Below the pieces are notes generated by a model. It was not told where the DNA came from. It made no database searches and saw only the letters and a program-made list of their open reading frames with translations. From an uncultured Planctomycetaceae bacterium (lineage in GTDB: Bacteria > Planctomycetota > Planctomycetia > Pirellulales > UBA1268), in assembly GCA_903958265.1 (NCBI GenBank), contig CAJBSQ010000002.1:1-14764 (forward strand): 14,764 bases of DNA, written 5' to 3'. Positions 6,790 to 14,408 of the stretch are shown piece after piece (position 1 is the first letter of the stretch; the number at the start of each line of letters is the position of its first letter). A program made the position numbers and the translations under genes.

Positions 6790-9678
6790 TCAGTCTAGGT
6801 AGGCGAACTCGTTGAGATTCAACACCATCACACAATACAGCTCCAGCGCCCGGCTCGGCCCGACACCGTCCTGCCCTTCGAGCTTCTCGACCAGCGCCAC
6901 GCCCTGGGCCACCTCCTCGTCGGACGCCGTCCGCGTGAGGGCGATCTCAAGCGCCCGCCGCACCTCGGCGGCGGTGTCGGCGCTGTCGGGCCCTCCCACC
7001 TCCCGCCGCACCCGCTCGGCGAACGCCCGCGCCTGTCGCTGCACGAAGTCGCCGTTCATCATGCCCAGCGCCTGCGTCGGCTGCGTGGTGGTGAATCGCA
7101 CGGGGCAGCTCGTGTCGGTGTCGGCCATGTCGAAGTCGGCGAGGATCGGCGTGATCAGCGATCGCTTCACGTGGATGTAGATGCTGCGGCGGGCCTGCTC
7201 CTCCGGAGACGAACTCCCCCAGCCGCTCCCCGGCCGCGACTGGCCGGCCAGCACCGCCTTGGGAATCTCCGGATAGACGCCGGGGCCGTACATCTTCGGG
7301 TTGAAGCCGCCGCTCGCCACGTGGATCGAGTCGCGAAGCTCCTCGGCGCTAAGCCGCCGCATGTCGAACCGCCAGAGGGCGTCGTTGAGCGGGTCCTTCG
7401 CCATTGCAGTGACCGTGCCGGCGCTCGCTGCCCGGTAGGCCTCCGACATCAGGATCGTCTTGTGGAGGGGCTTCAGCCGCCAGCTGCCGGCGACGAGTTC
7501 GCTGGCGAGCCAGTCGAGAAGTTCCGGGTGCGTGGGCGGATCGCCCATCAGGCCGAAGTTGTTCGCGCTCTTCACGATGCCGCGGCCGAAGTGGTGCTGC
7601 CAGATGCGATTGGCAAGCACGCGGGCCGGCAGGGGATTCTCGGGCGAGGCGATCCAGCGGGCCAGTGCCGTGCGGCGGCCGGTCGATGCCACGCCGCTCG
7701 CCGGCAGCACAATCACAGGCTCCTGCGGCTTGAGGATCGCCGGAAACGCGGGCGCGACCCTGTTCTCCGGCGTGGGCTCGGCATGTGGGTTGCCCCGCGG
7801 AAAGAGGAATGTGTCGGGGGCCTGCGTGCCGCTCTCAGTGACGACGAGCGCCTGCTCGACCGGCACGCTCTCTTCTTTCAGCCTCTTGAGCGCCGCCGCC
7901 TTCTCGTCGTAGTCCTGCTTGCCGTCGGCGCCGAGGATCCGCTCGCCGTGATCGCGGATGGCATCGACCAACTCGGCCCGCTTGCGGTAGCCCTTTCCTG
8001 ACGAGAGGAGCCGGGGCTCGAATCCCGGGCCCGACCACGAGACGGAGAGCCCCTTGCCGTGGAGCCATTGAAAGTAGTCGAGCCGGATCGGAAGGCGGCC
8101 CGCCCGGAGGGAAACCTTCGCGGTATGGGGATCGCCCGTGCCGTGGACGCCGTCGTATTCGACCACCAGGGCGCCGTCGATCGTGAGCCGCGAGCCGTCG
8201 TCGGAATCGAGCACGAAGGTGTAGTCGCCGTCGGCGGGCACCTTGAGGAAGCCCGTGAACACGTAGCCAAAGCTGTCGGGCCGCAGTGACGGCGCGACGC
8301 CGATGTCGAAGCGATTGCCCGGCACGAGCCCGACGTCCTCGGGCTTGAGTTCGTCGAAGGCCGGCAGGCTCGTCCACGTGTCGCGGTAGAACCGGAACTG
8401 CAGGTCATCGAGGTCGTCGCTGACGGCGGCGCCATCGGTCTCCTGATCGCGGGCGACGCGAAACCGGTTTTCGATCTCCGTGACCGCCTTCTGGGCGGCG
8501 TCGCGACGATGATTCAGATCGACGAGCTTCCGTTTGTAGTCGGCACTCTCTCGGTCGTCGGCGAAGAGCTTCCGCTCGATGTGCTCCCCGTCGTTGGCCA
8601 TCGGCGTGACGTTCTGGAAGAAGGCGAGCAGGCGGTAGTAGTCCTTCTGCGGGATGGGGTCGATCTTGTGGTCGTGGCAGCGAGCGCAGTTGATCGTCAG
8701 GCCGAGGAACGTCTGCCCGGTGGTGGAGACGAGGTCGTCGAGCCAGTCGTACCGCGCCTGCACGCGGTCGGCCGGTTCGTCGTCCCAGAGCCCGAGGCGG
8801 TAGTAGCCCGTGGCGATCAGGTCGTCGGGTGAGGGCGACGGTAGCTCGTCGCCGGCGAGCTGCTCGAGCACAAAGCGGTCATAGGGTTTGTCGTCGTTGA
8901 GCGAGCGAATGACATAGTCACGATACCGCCAGGCATGCGGCTTGTTACCGTCGCGCTCGAAGGAGTTGGTGTCGGCGTAGCGGACGAGGTCGAGCCAGTG
9001 GCGAGCCCACTTCTCACCGTAGTGCGGCGACGCGAGCAGCCGGTCCACCACCTTTTCCCAGGCCTGCGGAGAATCATCGGCGAGGAAGTCGCGGGTTTCC
9101 TGCTCGGTCGGCGGCAGGCCGGTGACGCCGTAGGTCGCCCGCCGCAGGAGCGTCTGCTTGTCGGCGAGGGATGGCGCGGGAAGCCCACGCCGAGCGAGGC
9201 CGTCGCGGACGAAAGCGTCGATCGGGTTGGCGGCCGCGGCGGAGGCCGGCGGCTCGGGCCGCTCGACGGGCCGGAAGGCCCAGTGCTCGCGGTACTCGGC
9301 CCCGGCGGAGATCCAGCGGCGAAGTGAGTCGATCTGCGTGGCCGTGAGGCGGGATCCCTCGGGAGGCATCCGCACATCGGGATCGTCGGAGGTGATCCGG
9401 GCGAGGATCTCGCTGGCCGCCTCGTCTTCCGGGACGATTGCCCGCAGGCCGCTGTCGAGCGTGGCGCGGGATGGTTCCGCGAGGTCAAGTCGGAGCCCGG
9501 CTTCGCGGGTGTCGGGCCCGTGGCAGGCGAAGCACCGCTTGGCGAGGAGCGGCTGGATGTCGCGGGAGAAATCGACCTCGTCGGCCGCCGCGGGCGGTGC
9601 CGCGAGCATGGCGATGCCCAGCGCCGTGGCCACAAGCGCCGGCAGGCCAGCACAGCGGAAGGGTTGTTCTCGGACCAT
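6790..9678 (-). CDS. PSCyt1-DUF1549-PA14-DUF1553 cytochrome c protein
   Basis: The product has 962 residues. A hydrophobic segment (about 10-32, ending APPAAAD) is a signal peptide. Domains in order: a planctomycete cytochrome c domain (PSCyt1, about 36-128) with the heme-attachment motif C49-F-A-C52-H53 and a distal MPPEGSRLT segment that probably carries the axial Met (M104); DUF1549 (about 151-360) with conserved HYGEKWARHWLDLVRYADT and a second CxxCH, C331-A-R-C334-H335; a charged helical, possibly coiled-coil stretch (about 366-412); a PA14-like beta domain (about 455-560) with DGDYTFVLDSDDGSRLTIDG; and DUF1553 (about 668-925) with RVLANRIWQHHFGRGIV. PA14 domains often bind carbohydrate, so a polysaccharide-related extracytoplasmic redox role is plausible but unproven. 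It is the first gene after the promoter at 9719-9746. No strong Shine-Dalgarno sequence precedes the ATG. Confidence 0.93.
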   Translation of the reverse strand: MVREQPFRCAGLPALVATALGIAMLAAPPAAADEVDFSRDIQPLLAKRCFACHGPDTREAGLRLDLAEPSRATLDSGLRAIVPEDEAASEILARITSDDPDVRMPPEGSRLTATQIDSLRRWISAGAEYREHWAFRPVERPEPPASAAAANPIDAFVRDGLARRGLPAPSLADKQTLLRRATYGVTGLPPTEQETRDFLADDSPQAWEKVVDRLLASPHYGEKWARHWLDLVRYADTNSFERDGNKPHAWRYRDYVIRSLNDDKPYDRFVLEQLAGDELPSPSPDDLIATGYYRLGLWDDEPADRVQARYDWLDDLVSTTGQTFLGLTINCARCHDHKIDPIPQKDYYRLLAFFQNVTPMANDGEHIERKLFADDRESADYKRKLVDLNHRRDAAQKAVTEIENRFRVARDQETDGAAVSDDLDDLQFRFYRDTWTSLPAFDELKPEDVGLVPGNRFDIGVAPSLRPDSFGYVFTGFLKVPADGDYTFVLDSDDGSRLTIDGALVVEYDGVHGTGDPHTAKVSLRAGRLPIRLDYFQWLHGKGLSVSWSGPGFEPRLLSSGKGYRKRAELVDAIRDHGERILGADGKQDYDEKAAALKRLKEESVPVEQALVVTESGTQAPDTFLFPRGNPHAEPTPENRVAPAFPAILKPQEPVIVLPASGVASTGRRTALARWIASPENPLPARVLANRIWQHHFGRGIVKSANNFGLMGDPPTHPELLDWLASELVAGSWRLKPLHKTILMSEAYRAASAGTVTAMAKDPLNDALWRFDMRRLSAEELRDSIHVASGGFNPKMYGPGVYPEIPKAVLAGQSRPGSGWGSSSPEEQARRSIYIHVKRSLITPILADFDMADTDTSCPVRFTTTQPTQALGMMNGDFVQRQARAFAERVRREVGGPDSADTAAEVRRALEIALTRTASDEEVAQGVALVEKLEGQDGVGPSRALELYCVMVLNLNEFAYLD

Positions 9679-9718
9679 GCCAATCCCGTCGGAGCTCGCG
9701 ACAACCCTGACCTTCCCT

Positions 9719-9746
9719 ATCCTAAGCGCCGCTTATAAACTGTCAA
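9719..9746 (-). promoter_or_regulatory. Sigma-70-like promoter of the cytochrome/DUF1501 operon
   Basis: On the minus strand a perfect -35 box, TTGACA (9746-9741), is followed by a 16-nt spacer and the -10-like TAGGAT (9724-9719, 4 of 6 matches). Transcription would start near 9712, leaving a leader of about 34 nt before the ATG at 9678. The opposite strand has TATAAA at 9734-9739, a possible -10 box for the ROK gene with no good -35, so the two divergent promoters may overlap. Confidence 0.6.
9723..9735. promoter_or_regulatory. Perfect 13-bp inverted repeat, candidate operator
   Basis: TAAGCG-C-CGCTTA is a perfect palindrome (6+1+6) lying mostly within the spacer of the minus-strand promoter and touching its -10 box. 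A protein bound here would block the promoter. The divergent ROK-family gene at 9811 encodes a winged-helix DNA-binding protein, and local regulators commonly bind such palindromes between divergent genes. Binding is inferred from position only. Confidence 0.45.
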
Positions 9747-9810
9747 CGCACGAGATCGATTCCTCCTTTTCGCGGGGTTCTCACGGGGGCTGGGCAGCCC
9801 ACCTCTTCTC

Positions 9811-10977
9811 ATGGATTACAAAAACCGGATCGAGTCGACGCTCCTGAGCCGAATCAACGAGCGCCGCATGCTGGAGGTGATCCAGCAGCATGGGCCGTCA
9901 TCTCGAGCCACGCTCACGCGGGTCTCGGGCCTCACCGCTCCCACCGTGTCGAAGGCGGTTGACTCGCTGCTGAGGCGGGGGTTCGTCGAGGAAGTCGATC
10001 CCCTGGAGCAGAGCCTCGGCCGGCCCGGCCGGCTCGTGCGGATGGCGGCGGAATCGGCCGCCGTGCTCGGCGTGGTGATCGACGCAGCGGCCTGCTGCGT
10101 GGTCGCGGCGGGTCTCGACGGGAAGGTCTCGGAAGCGCAGACGCGGCGGTTCGCCACGCAGGACAGCTATGCCGCCCTCCTCGATTCGCTGGAGCGGCAC
10201 TGCCGCGACCTGCTCGGCGGCATCACCGGCCGGGTGCACGGCATCGGCGTGAGCGTGCCAGGCCTGGTCAACGAGCGCCTCGGCGAGATCGTCTGCTGCC
10301 CGAATCTCCACATCCTCGACAAGCGGAATCCGGCCCGCGACCTGGAGCAGCGGCTGGGCGTGGCATGCCTGCTCCTGCAGGAGACCGATGCCCTCTGTCT
10401 GGGCGAGCGGATGTACGGCGACGCCCACGGCCTGCACGACTTCGCGATGCTCGACGTCAGCACCGGCCTCGGCCTGGGCGTGATGGCGGGCGGTCAGGTG
10501 CTCGCCGGCCACAGCGGCATGGCGGGTGAGGTGGGGCACATCACCGTCGATCTCGACGGGGTCCGCTGCGGCTGCGGCAACCGTGGCTGCCTGGAAACCC
10601 TCGCCACCGACACCGCCCTTGCACGGTTGGTGTCGGAGAAGCTGGGGCGGCCCCTGACCGTGGCAGAGGTGGCGGCGGAGATCAGCCGGCGGCCGGGTGA
10701 TTTTCAGCACGAACTCCGCGTGGTCACGGAGTACCTCGCCATCGCGATCGCCGCCGTCATCAACATCTTCAATCCCACCGCGCTGTTCGTGCATGGCGAG
10801 ATTCTGGTGTGTTCCGCCGAACGTTTCGCCCGGGTGCTCGAGCGGGTGAAGCAGCGGACGCTGACCGCGTCGCTGGCCGACTGCACGATCGTGGCCACCC
10901 GCTCGAGCAAGCGCCAGGCCGCCATCGCCGGTATCATGCACCATATGACCAACGCCTGGGCGCCCTCGATCCGCTAG
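9811..10977 (+). CDS. ROK-family transcriptional regulator
   Basis: The protein has 388 residues, normal for the NagC/Mlc/XylR type of ROK regulator. Residues 14-66 form a winged helix-turn-helix (SRATLTRVSGLTAPTVSKAV, then LLRRGFVEE). From about 85 onward is a ROK sugar-kinase-like fold, with GIGVSVPGLVN (144-154) and the family zinc motif GHITVDLDGVRCGCGNRGC, whose ligands are H243, C253, C255 and C260. The phosphate-binding motif usually written DxGxT is replaced by D91-A-A-A-C, and the catalytic Asp of the 'NDAN' block corresponds to E191 in QETDALCLGE. Kinase activity is therefore unlikely, and a sugar- or ligand-sensing repressor is the best call. It is divergent from the cytochrome/DUF1501 operon with a candidate operator between them, and the SDR gene follows by 34 bp. 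A small hairpin (9787-9800) precedes the ATG; no Shine-Dalgarno is visible. Confidence 0.88.
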   Translation: MDYKNRIESTLLSRINERRMLEVIQQHGPSSRATLTRVSGLTAPTVSKAVDSLLRRGFVEEVDPLEQSLGRPGRLVRMAAESAAVLGVVIDAAACCVVAAGLDGKVSEAQTRRFATQDSYAALLDSLERHCRDLLGGITGRVHGIGVSVPGLVNERLGEIVCCPNLHILDKRNPARDLEQRLGVACLLLQETDALCLGERMYGDAHGLHDFAMLDVSTGLGLGVMAGGQVLAGHSGMAGEVGHITVDLDGVRCGCGNRGCLETLATDTALARLVSEKLGRPLTVAEVAAEISRRPGDFQHELRVVTEYLAIAIAAVINIFNPTALFVHGEILVCSAERFARVLERVKQRTLTASLADCTIVATRSSKRQAAIAGIMHHMTNAWAPSIR

Positions 10978-11011
10978 CGGTCGATAGCCCGGCCTTCCCT
11001 CGAGCCCTGCC

Positions 11012-11788
11012 ATGTCGCACTCGTCTGCCCACCGCTGCTTCTCGCTCGCCGGTCGCGTGGCCCTCGTCACGGGTTCGTCCACGGGGCTAGGCAAGGCGAC
11101 GGCCAGATGCCTTGGTCTCGCCGGCGCGAAGGTTGCCGTCAACTACGCCCATGCCGAGCCGCGGGCCGCGGCCGCGGTGGCAGAGCTACGGGCGGCGGGG
11201 GTCACGGCCGAACTCTTTCAGGCCGACGTCACCAGCGAGGACGAGATCGACGCCATGGTCACGGCGATCGAGGGCGCGCTCGGGCCGGTCGACATCGTCG
11301 TCGTCAACGCCACGCCCGCCCAGCCGCTGAAGGCGATCGAGGACTACGACTGGGACTTCTACCAGCAGATGCTCGACTTCTTCGTGAAGAGCCCCTATCT
11401 GCTCGCCCGTCGCTGTCTGCCCGGAATGAAGACGCGGCGGCACGGGCGGCTGATCAACATCACCAGCGAGGTCTTCCATCTCGGGGTGGCCCCCTTCTCC
11501 GCCTACGTGGCGGCGAAGGGAGGGCAGACGGGCTGGTCGCGGAGCATGTGCCACGAGCTCGCGCCCCACGGCATCACCGTCAACATGATCGCGCCAGGCT
11601 GGATCCCGGTGGAGCGGCACGCGGGCGATCTGCCGGCCGACAAGGATGCCTACCAGGCCACGATCCCGATGGGCCGCTGGGGCAAGCCCGAGGAAGTGGG
11701 CTGGGCCGCCGCTTATTTCGCGAGCGACGAGGCGGGCTTCGTCACGGGCCAGACGCTCGCCGTCAACGGCGGCCGGACCTGCTGGTAG
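11012..11788 (+). CDS. SDR family oxidoreductase
   Basis: The product has 258 residues, the usual length of a classical short-chain dehydrogenase/reductase. The nucleotide-binding motif is T20-G-S-S-T-G25-L-G27, the acidic residue after beta-3 is in ADVTSEDEID (71-80), and the active site has S152, Y165 and K169 (SAYVAAK). The C-terminal NMIAPGWIPVE and TGQTLAVNGG are also typical, and the overall look is that of FabG-like or sugar/polyol dehydrogenases. Two departures are clear: the structural NNAG motif reads VNAT (98-101), and the Asn of the catalytic tetrad appears replaced by Phe near residue 124 (FFVKSPYLL). Substrate is unknown. It is 34 bp after the ROK gene on the same strand, so it is probably in its operon. 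Its last 26 bp overlap the end of the opposite-strand monooxygenase gene. Confidence 0.9.
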   Translation: MSHSSAHRCFSLAGRVALVTGSSTGLGKATARCLGLAGAKVAVNYAHAEPRAAAAVAELRAAGVTAELFQADVTSEDEIDAMVTAIEGALGPVDIVVVNATPAQPLKAIEDYDWDFYQQMLDFFVKSPYLLARRCLPGMKTRRHGRLINITSEVFHLGVAPFSAYVAAKGGQTGWSRSMCHELAPHGITVNMIAPGWIPVERHAGDLPADKDAYQATIPMGRWGKPEEVGWAAAYFASDEAGFVTGQTLAVNGGRTCW

Positions 11789-13148
11789 CGAGGCGGGGGG
11801 ACGATTCCCGACGGAGCCGGCGATCCATGGCCGCGATCAGCCGTTCCAGCCGGCGGCGATAGGAATAATGCTCGACTTCGAGCGCGTGCCGCGGCGAGTC
11901 GACGTAGCGGATCGGTGATGCGGGGTCGGGTCGCTGCCGGAGCCGATAGAGCCAGGCGGCGGCACGGGGCGCGTGCTGCGCGGCGCGGGCCATCCTCGCC
12001 ACCAGAGCTGCCTGCAGATCGGTGATGCCCCACTGGCCGCTGTCGGGCTGGATGAGCCCGACCACGGCGATGTCGTCCCGCTGCGGAGAGAGCAGGTTCA
12101 TGAACAGCCGCGGCATGGCGGCGGGGTCGTCGGCGCCGAGCAGCCGGGCGTCGAGGAAGGGGAGCGTCGTCTCGTAGCCCGTCGCGCAGATGACGACGTC
12201 GAATGCCTCGCGGGTGCCGTCCCGGAAGAGAACGTCGTGGGCCTCGAAGGCCGCCACGTCACCCGCCGGCGCGATGGCCTTCGCGCGGACGGCCGCCAGT
12301 AGTTCGGAGTTGATCACCGGGTGGGTCTCGTAGAGCCGGTGGTCGGGCCGCGGCAGCCCGTGTCGCCAGGGCAGGCCGATGGTGCGGTCGATCAGCCGCA
12401 GGCCCACGAGCCGCCGCAGCCACAAAGGCGCGGCCATCTTCAGCAGCCGTTCACCCCGCAGGTCTGCCGGGCGGCCGTAGATCTCACGGGGCACGACGAA
12501 GTATCCGCGGCGGGTCGAGTGGACCGTCCGCGCCGCATGCTGGGCCGACTCGACGGCGATGTCACAGCCCGAGTTGCCGCCGCCGATCACGAGCACGCGG
12601 CGACCGGCGATCGCCACCGGCAGGGTCGGCGACTTGTAGTGGGCGGCATGCAGCAGGTCGCCCGCGAATCGCCCCGGGATCACGGGCCACCGAGGCACAT
12701 GGTTGTGGCCGCTGGCGAGCGCCACGCCCGCATACCGCCGCGGCGGACCCTCGGCCACGTGGACCGTCCAGCCTGCGCCCGGCCCTCCCTGCGGCTCGAT
12801 CCGCTCCACGGCGGTGGCGAAGCGAATGTGCGGTTCGAGGCCGAAGGCGTGCGCGTAGGCCCGCAGGTAGTCGAGGCACTGCCGGTGGTCGGGGTAGGCG
12901 GGAAAGTGCCTCGGCATCGGGAAGTCGGTGAACGCCGTCAGCGACTTCGAGCTGATCAGCCGCGTCGAGGCAAAGACGCGGGAGGTCGCCGCGCCGAAGT
13001 ACCAGTTGCCGCCGCTGCCGTCCTCGCGTTCGAGGCACTCGGCGTCGAGGCCCTGTTCCCGCAGCCGCTTCAGGGCCGCGAGCCCCGACGGGCCGGCACC
13101 GATGACGCACCAGCGGGAGCGGCTAGGGTCGGCAGCTGACGAGCGCAT
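11763..13148 (-). CDS. Flavin-containing monooxygenase-like protein
   Basis: The protein has 461 residues and the features of a class B flavin monooxygenase, which uses NADPH and O2 to oxygenate N, S or carbonyl groups. The FAD motif is G17-A-G-P-S-G22 (IGAGPSGLAALKRL) with GGNWYFG at 46-52. The FMO signature FxGxxxHxxx[YF] is complete as F161, G163, H167, Y171, pointing to an FMO rather than a Baeyer-Villiger enzyme (which has HxxxW). The NADPH motif is GGGNSG at 189-194, and ICATGY (320-325) is the usual C-terminal FAD-side motif. The frame stays open upstream inside bioF to 13898, but that reading has no FAD motif. ATG 13148 lies directly before the first beta strand and has a GAGG at good spacing. 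It overlaps the bioF 3' end by 26 bp, suggesting translational coupling, and the SDR gene tail by 26 bp. Substrate is unknown. Confidence 0.9.
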   Translation of the reverse strand: MRSSAADPSRSRWCVIGAGPSGLAALKRLREQGLDAECLEREDGSGGNWYFGAATSRVFASTRLISSKSLTAFTDFPMPRHFPAYPDHRQCLDYLRAYAHAFGLEPHIRFATAVERIEPQGGPGAGWTVHVAEGPPRRYAGVALASGHNHVPRWPVIPGRFAGDLLHAAHYKSPTLPVAIAGRRVLVIGGGNSGCDIAVESAQHAARTVHSTRRGYFVVPREIYGRPADLRGERLLKMAAPLWLRRLVGLRLIDRTIGLPWRHGLPRPDHRLYETHPVINSELLAAVRAKAIAPAGDVAAFEAHDVLFRDGTREAFDVVICATGYETTLPFLDARLLGADDPAAMPRLFMNLLSPQRDDIAVVGLIQPDSGQWGITDLQAALVARMARAAQHAPRAAAWLYRLRQRPDPASPIRYVDSPRHALEVEHYSYRRRLERLIAAMDRRLRRESSPRLATSRSGRR

Positions 13149-14340
13149 CGGCAAGCCTCGTGAGATCGGAATCGGTGTGGAGCCACGAGAGACTCGCGCG
13201 GACGAGGCTCCTGCCGGGTGGAACGCTCGGCGGCCGGATCGCCGGCACGAAGAAGCCGGCCTCGGCGAGTCGCGCGGAGAGGGCGACGGCCGCCTCGGCG
13301 GCTCCGGCCACGATCGGCACGATCTGGGCCTCGGCCCCGCCGAGATCAAGGCCTCGGGCGGCGAGCCGCTGCCGAAAGGTGGCGGCTGCGGCGAGCAGCT
13401 CGACGCGGCGGTGCGGTTCCGCGGCGACCAGCTCGATCCCGCGGGTGGCGGCCGCGGCGACGGCCGGCGGATGGGCTGTCGAGAAGATCCAGGCCCGCGC
13501 CCGGTGCCGCAGCCAGCGGATGAGATCGGCATGCCCGGCCACGAAGCCACCAGCGGCGCCCAGCGCCTTGGAGAGCGTGCCGGTGCGGATGTGAATGCCG
13601 TCGGCACAGCCCGCCGCCTCCACCAGGCCGCTGCCGCGCGGGCCGAAGACGCCCGTGGCATGGGCCTCGTCGACGAAGAGCATCGCCTCGTGGCGGCGGG
13701 CCACCGCGCAGAGATCGGCGACGGGTGCGATCGTGCCATCCATCGAGAACAGCGTGTCGGTGACGACGAGCCGCCGGCGGGCGGCCCGGGCGCCGGCCAG
13801 GATGCGGGCGGCTCCCGCCACGTCGCGGTGCGGATAGACCAGCACGTCGGCCCGCGAGAGCCGGCAGCCATCGATGATGCTCGCATGGTTGCGTTCATCG
13901 CTGGCGATCACGTCGCCCGGGCCGACGAGGGCGGCGATCGTGGCGGAGTTGGCGGCGAAGCCGCTGGCGAAGCTGATCGCCTCCGGCACGTCGAGCAGGT
14001 CGGCGATCGCCCGCTCGAGCCGCTCGTGGGACCGCGAATGGCCGCTCACCAGCGGGCTGGCCCCGGCGCCGAAACCCTCCGCGCAGGCAGCCTTCGACGC
14101 GGCCTTCGTCAGGCGGACGTCGCCGGCGTAGCCGAGATAATCGTTGGAGCCGAGGTTGACGAGCCGCCGGCCATCAAGTTCGATCGCCGCCCCCTGCCGG
14201 CCGTCTCGGATCCGGTGCGGTCGCTCCAGGCCGTCTGCGGCCAGCCGCTCGAGGTCGGCGGCAATCCACTCCAAGCCCGCGGGCAGCGGGGCGGTAACGG
14301 GGGCGGCAACGCGGGAAGTGGGCTCGATGCGGCAGGGCAT
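13123..14340 (-). CDS. bioF: 8-amino-7-oxononanoate synthase (alpha-oxoamine synthase)
   Basis: With the start at 14340 this is a 405-residue PLP enzyme, close to the usual BioF length. BioF condenses pimeloyl-ACP (or CoA) with L-alanine in biotin synthesis. Visible family blocks are SNDYLGYAGD (65-74), FGAGASPLVSGHSRSHERLE (90-109), NHASIIDGCRLS (141-152, H142 stacking on PLP), TDTLFSMDG (194-202), VDEAHATGVFG (223-233, D224 and H227 to PLP), GTLSKALG (254-261, K258 Schiff base) and the C-terminal IRPPSVPPG. GTLSKALG and TDTLFSMDG favour BioF over serine palmitoyltransferase or glycine C-acetyltransferase, but an oxoamine synthase of another pathway cannot be excluded. The frame extends to 14478, but that part falls in the stem-loop cluster and shows no family similarity, so the start at 14340 is preferred. 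No other biotin gene is in the window. Confidence 0.85.
   Translation of the reverse strand: MPCRIEPTSRVAAPVTAPLPAGLEWIAADLERLAADGLERPHRIRDGRQGAAIELDGRRLVNLGSNDYLGYAGDVRLTKAASKAACAEGFGAGASPLVSGHSRSHERLERAIADLLDVPEAISFASGFAANSATIAALVGPGDVIASDERNHASIIDGCRLSRADVLVYPHRDVAGAARILAGARAARRRLVVTDTLFSMDGTIAPVADLCAVARRHEAMLFVDEAHATGVFGPRGSGLVEAAGCADGIHIRTGTLSKALGAAGGFVAGHADLIRWLRHRARAWIFSTAHPPAVAAAATRGIELVAAEPHRRVELLAAAATFRQRLAARGLDLGGAEAQIVPIVAGAAEAAVALSARLAEAGFFVPAIRPPSVPPGRSLVRASLSWLHTDSDLTRLADALVSCRP
13156..13159 (-). promoter_or_regulatory. Ribosome binding site for the monooxygenase
   Basis: GAGG on the minus strand lies 7 nt before the ATG at 13148 and sits inside the bioF coding region, 33 nt before the bioF stop. 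It supports the chosen monooxygenase start and coupled translation of the two genes. Confidence 0.55.
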
Positions 14341-14346
14341 GCCCTC

Positions 14347-14352
14347 ATTATG
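14347..14352 (-). promoter_or_regulatory. Possible -10 box for leaderless bioF
   Basis: CATAAT on the minus strand matches the -10 consensus at 5 of 6 positions and ends 6 nt before the bioF ATG. The GAGGG that follows it is only 1 nt from the ATG, too close to act as a Shine-Dalgarno. A transcript starting at the ATG would fit. The -35 region is weak. The same spacing is seen before the AsmA-like gene. Confidence 0.35.
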
Positions 14353-14408
14353 GTCGCGCCGCCGGCCGCTTGGAGGCGAGGGCCACAATCGTGCGAGCCG
14401 GCTCACTT

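Noticed and set aside
5542..6798. 418-codon plus-strand open frame opposite the DUF1501 gene
   Set aside because: It is a codon-bias shadow of a strongly conserved sense gene and has no recognisable domain.
13149..13898. N-terminal extension of the monooxygenase frame, giving a 711-residue protein across bioF
   Set aside because: The extra 250 residues are low-complexity Pro/Ser/Arg/Ala reading antiphase to well-conserved BioF motifs; the FAD motif begins right after ATG 13148, which has a good ribosome site.
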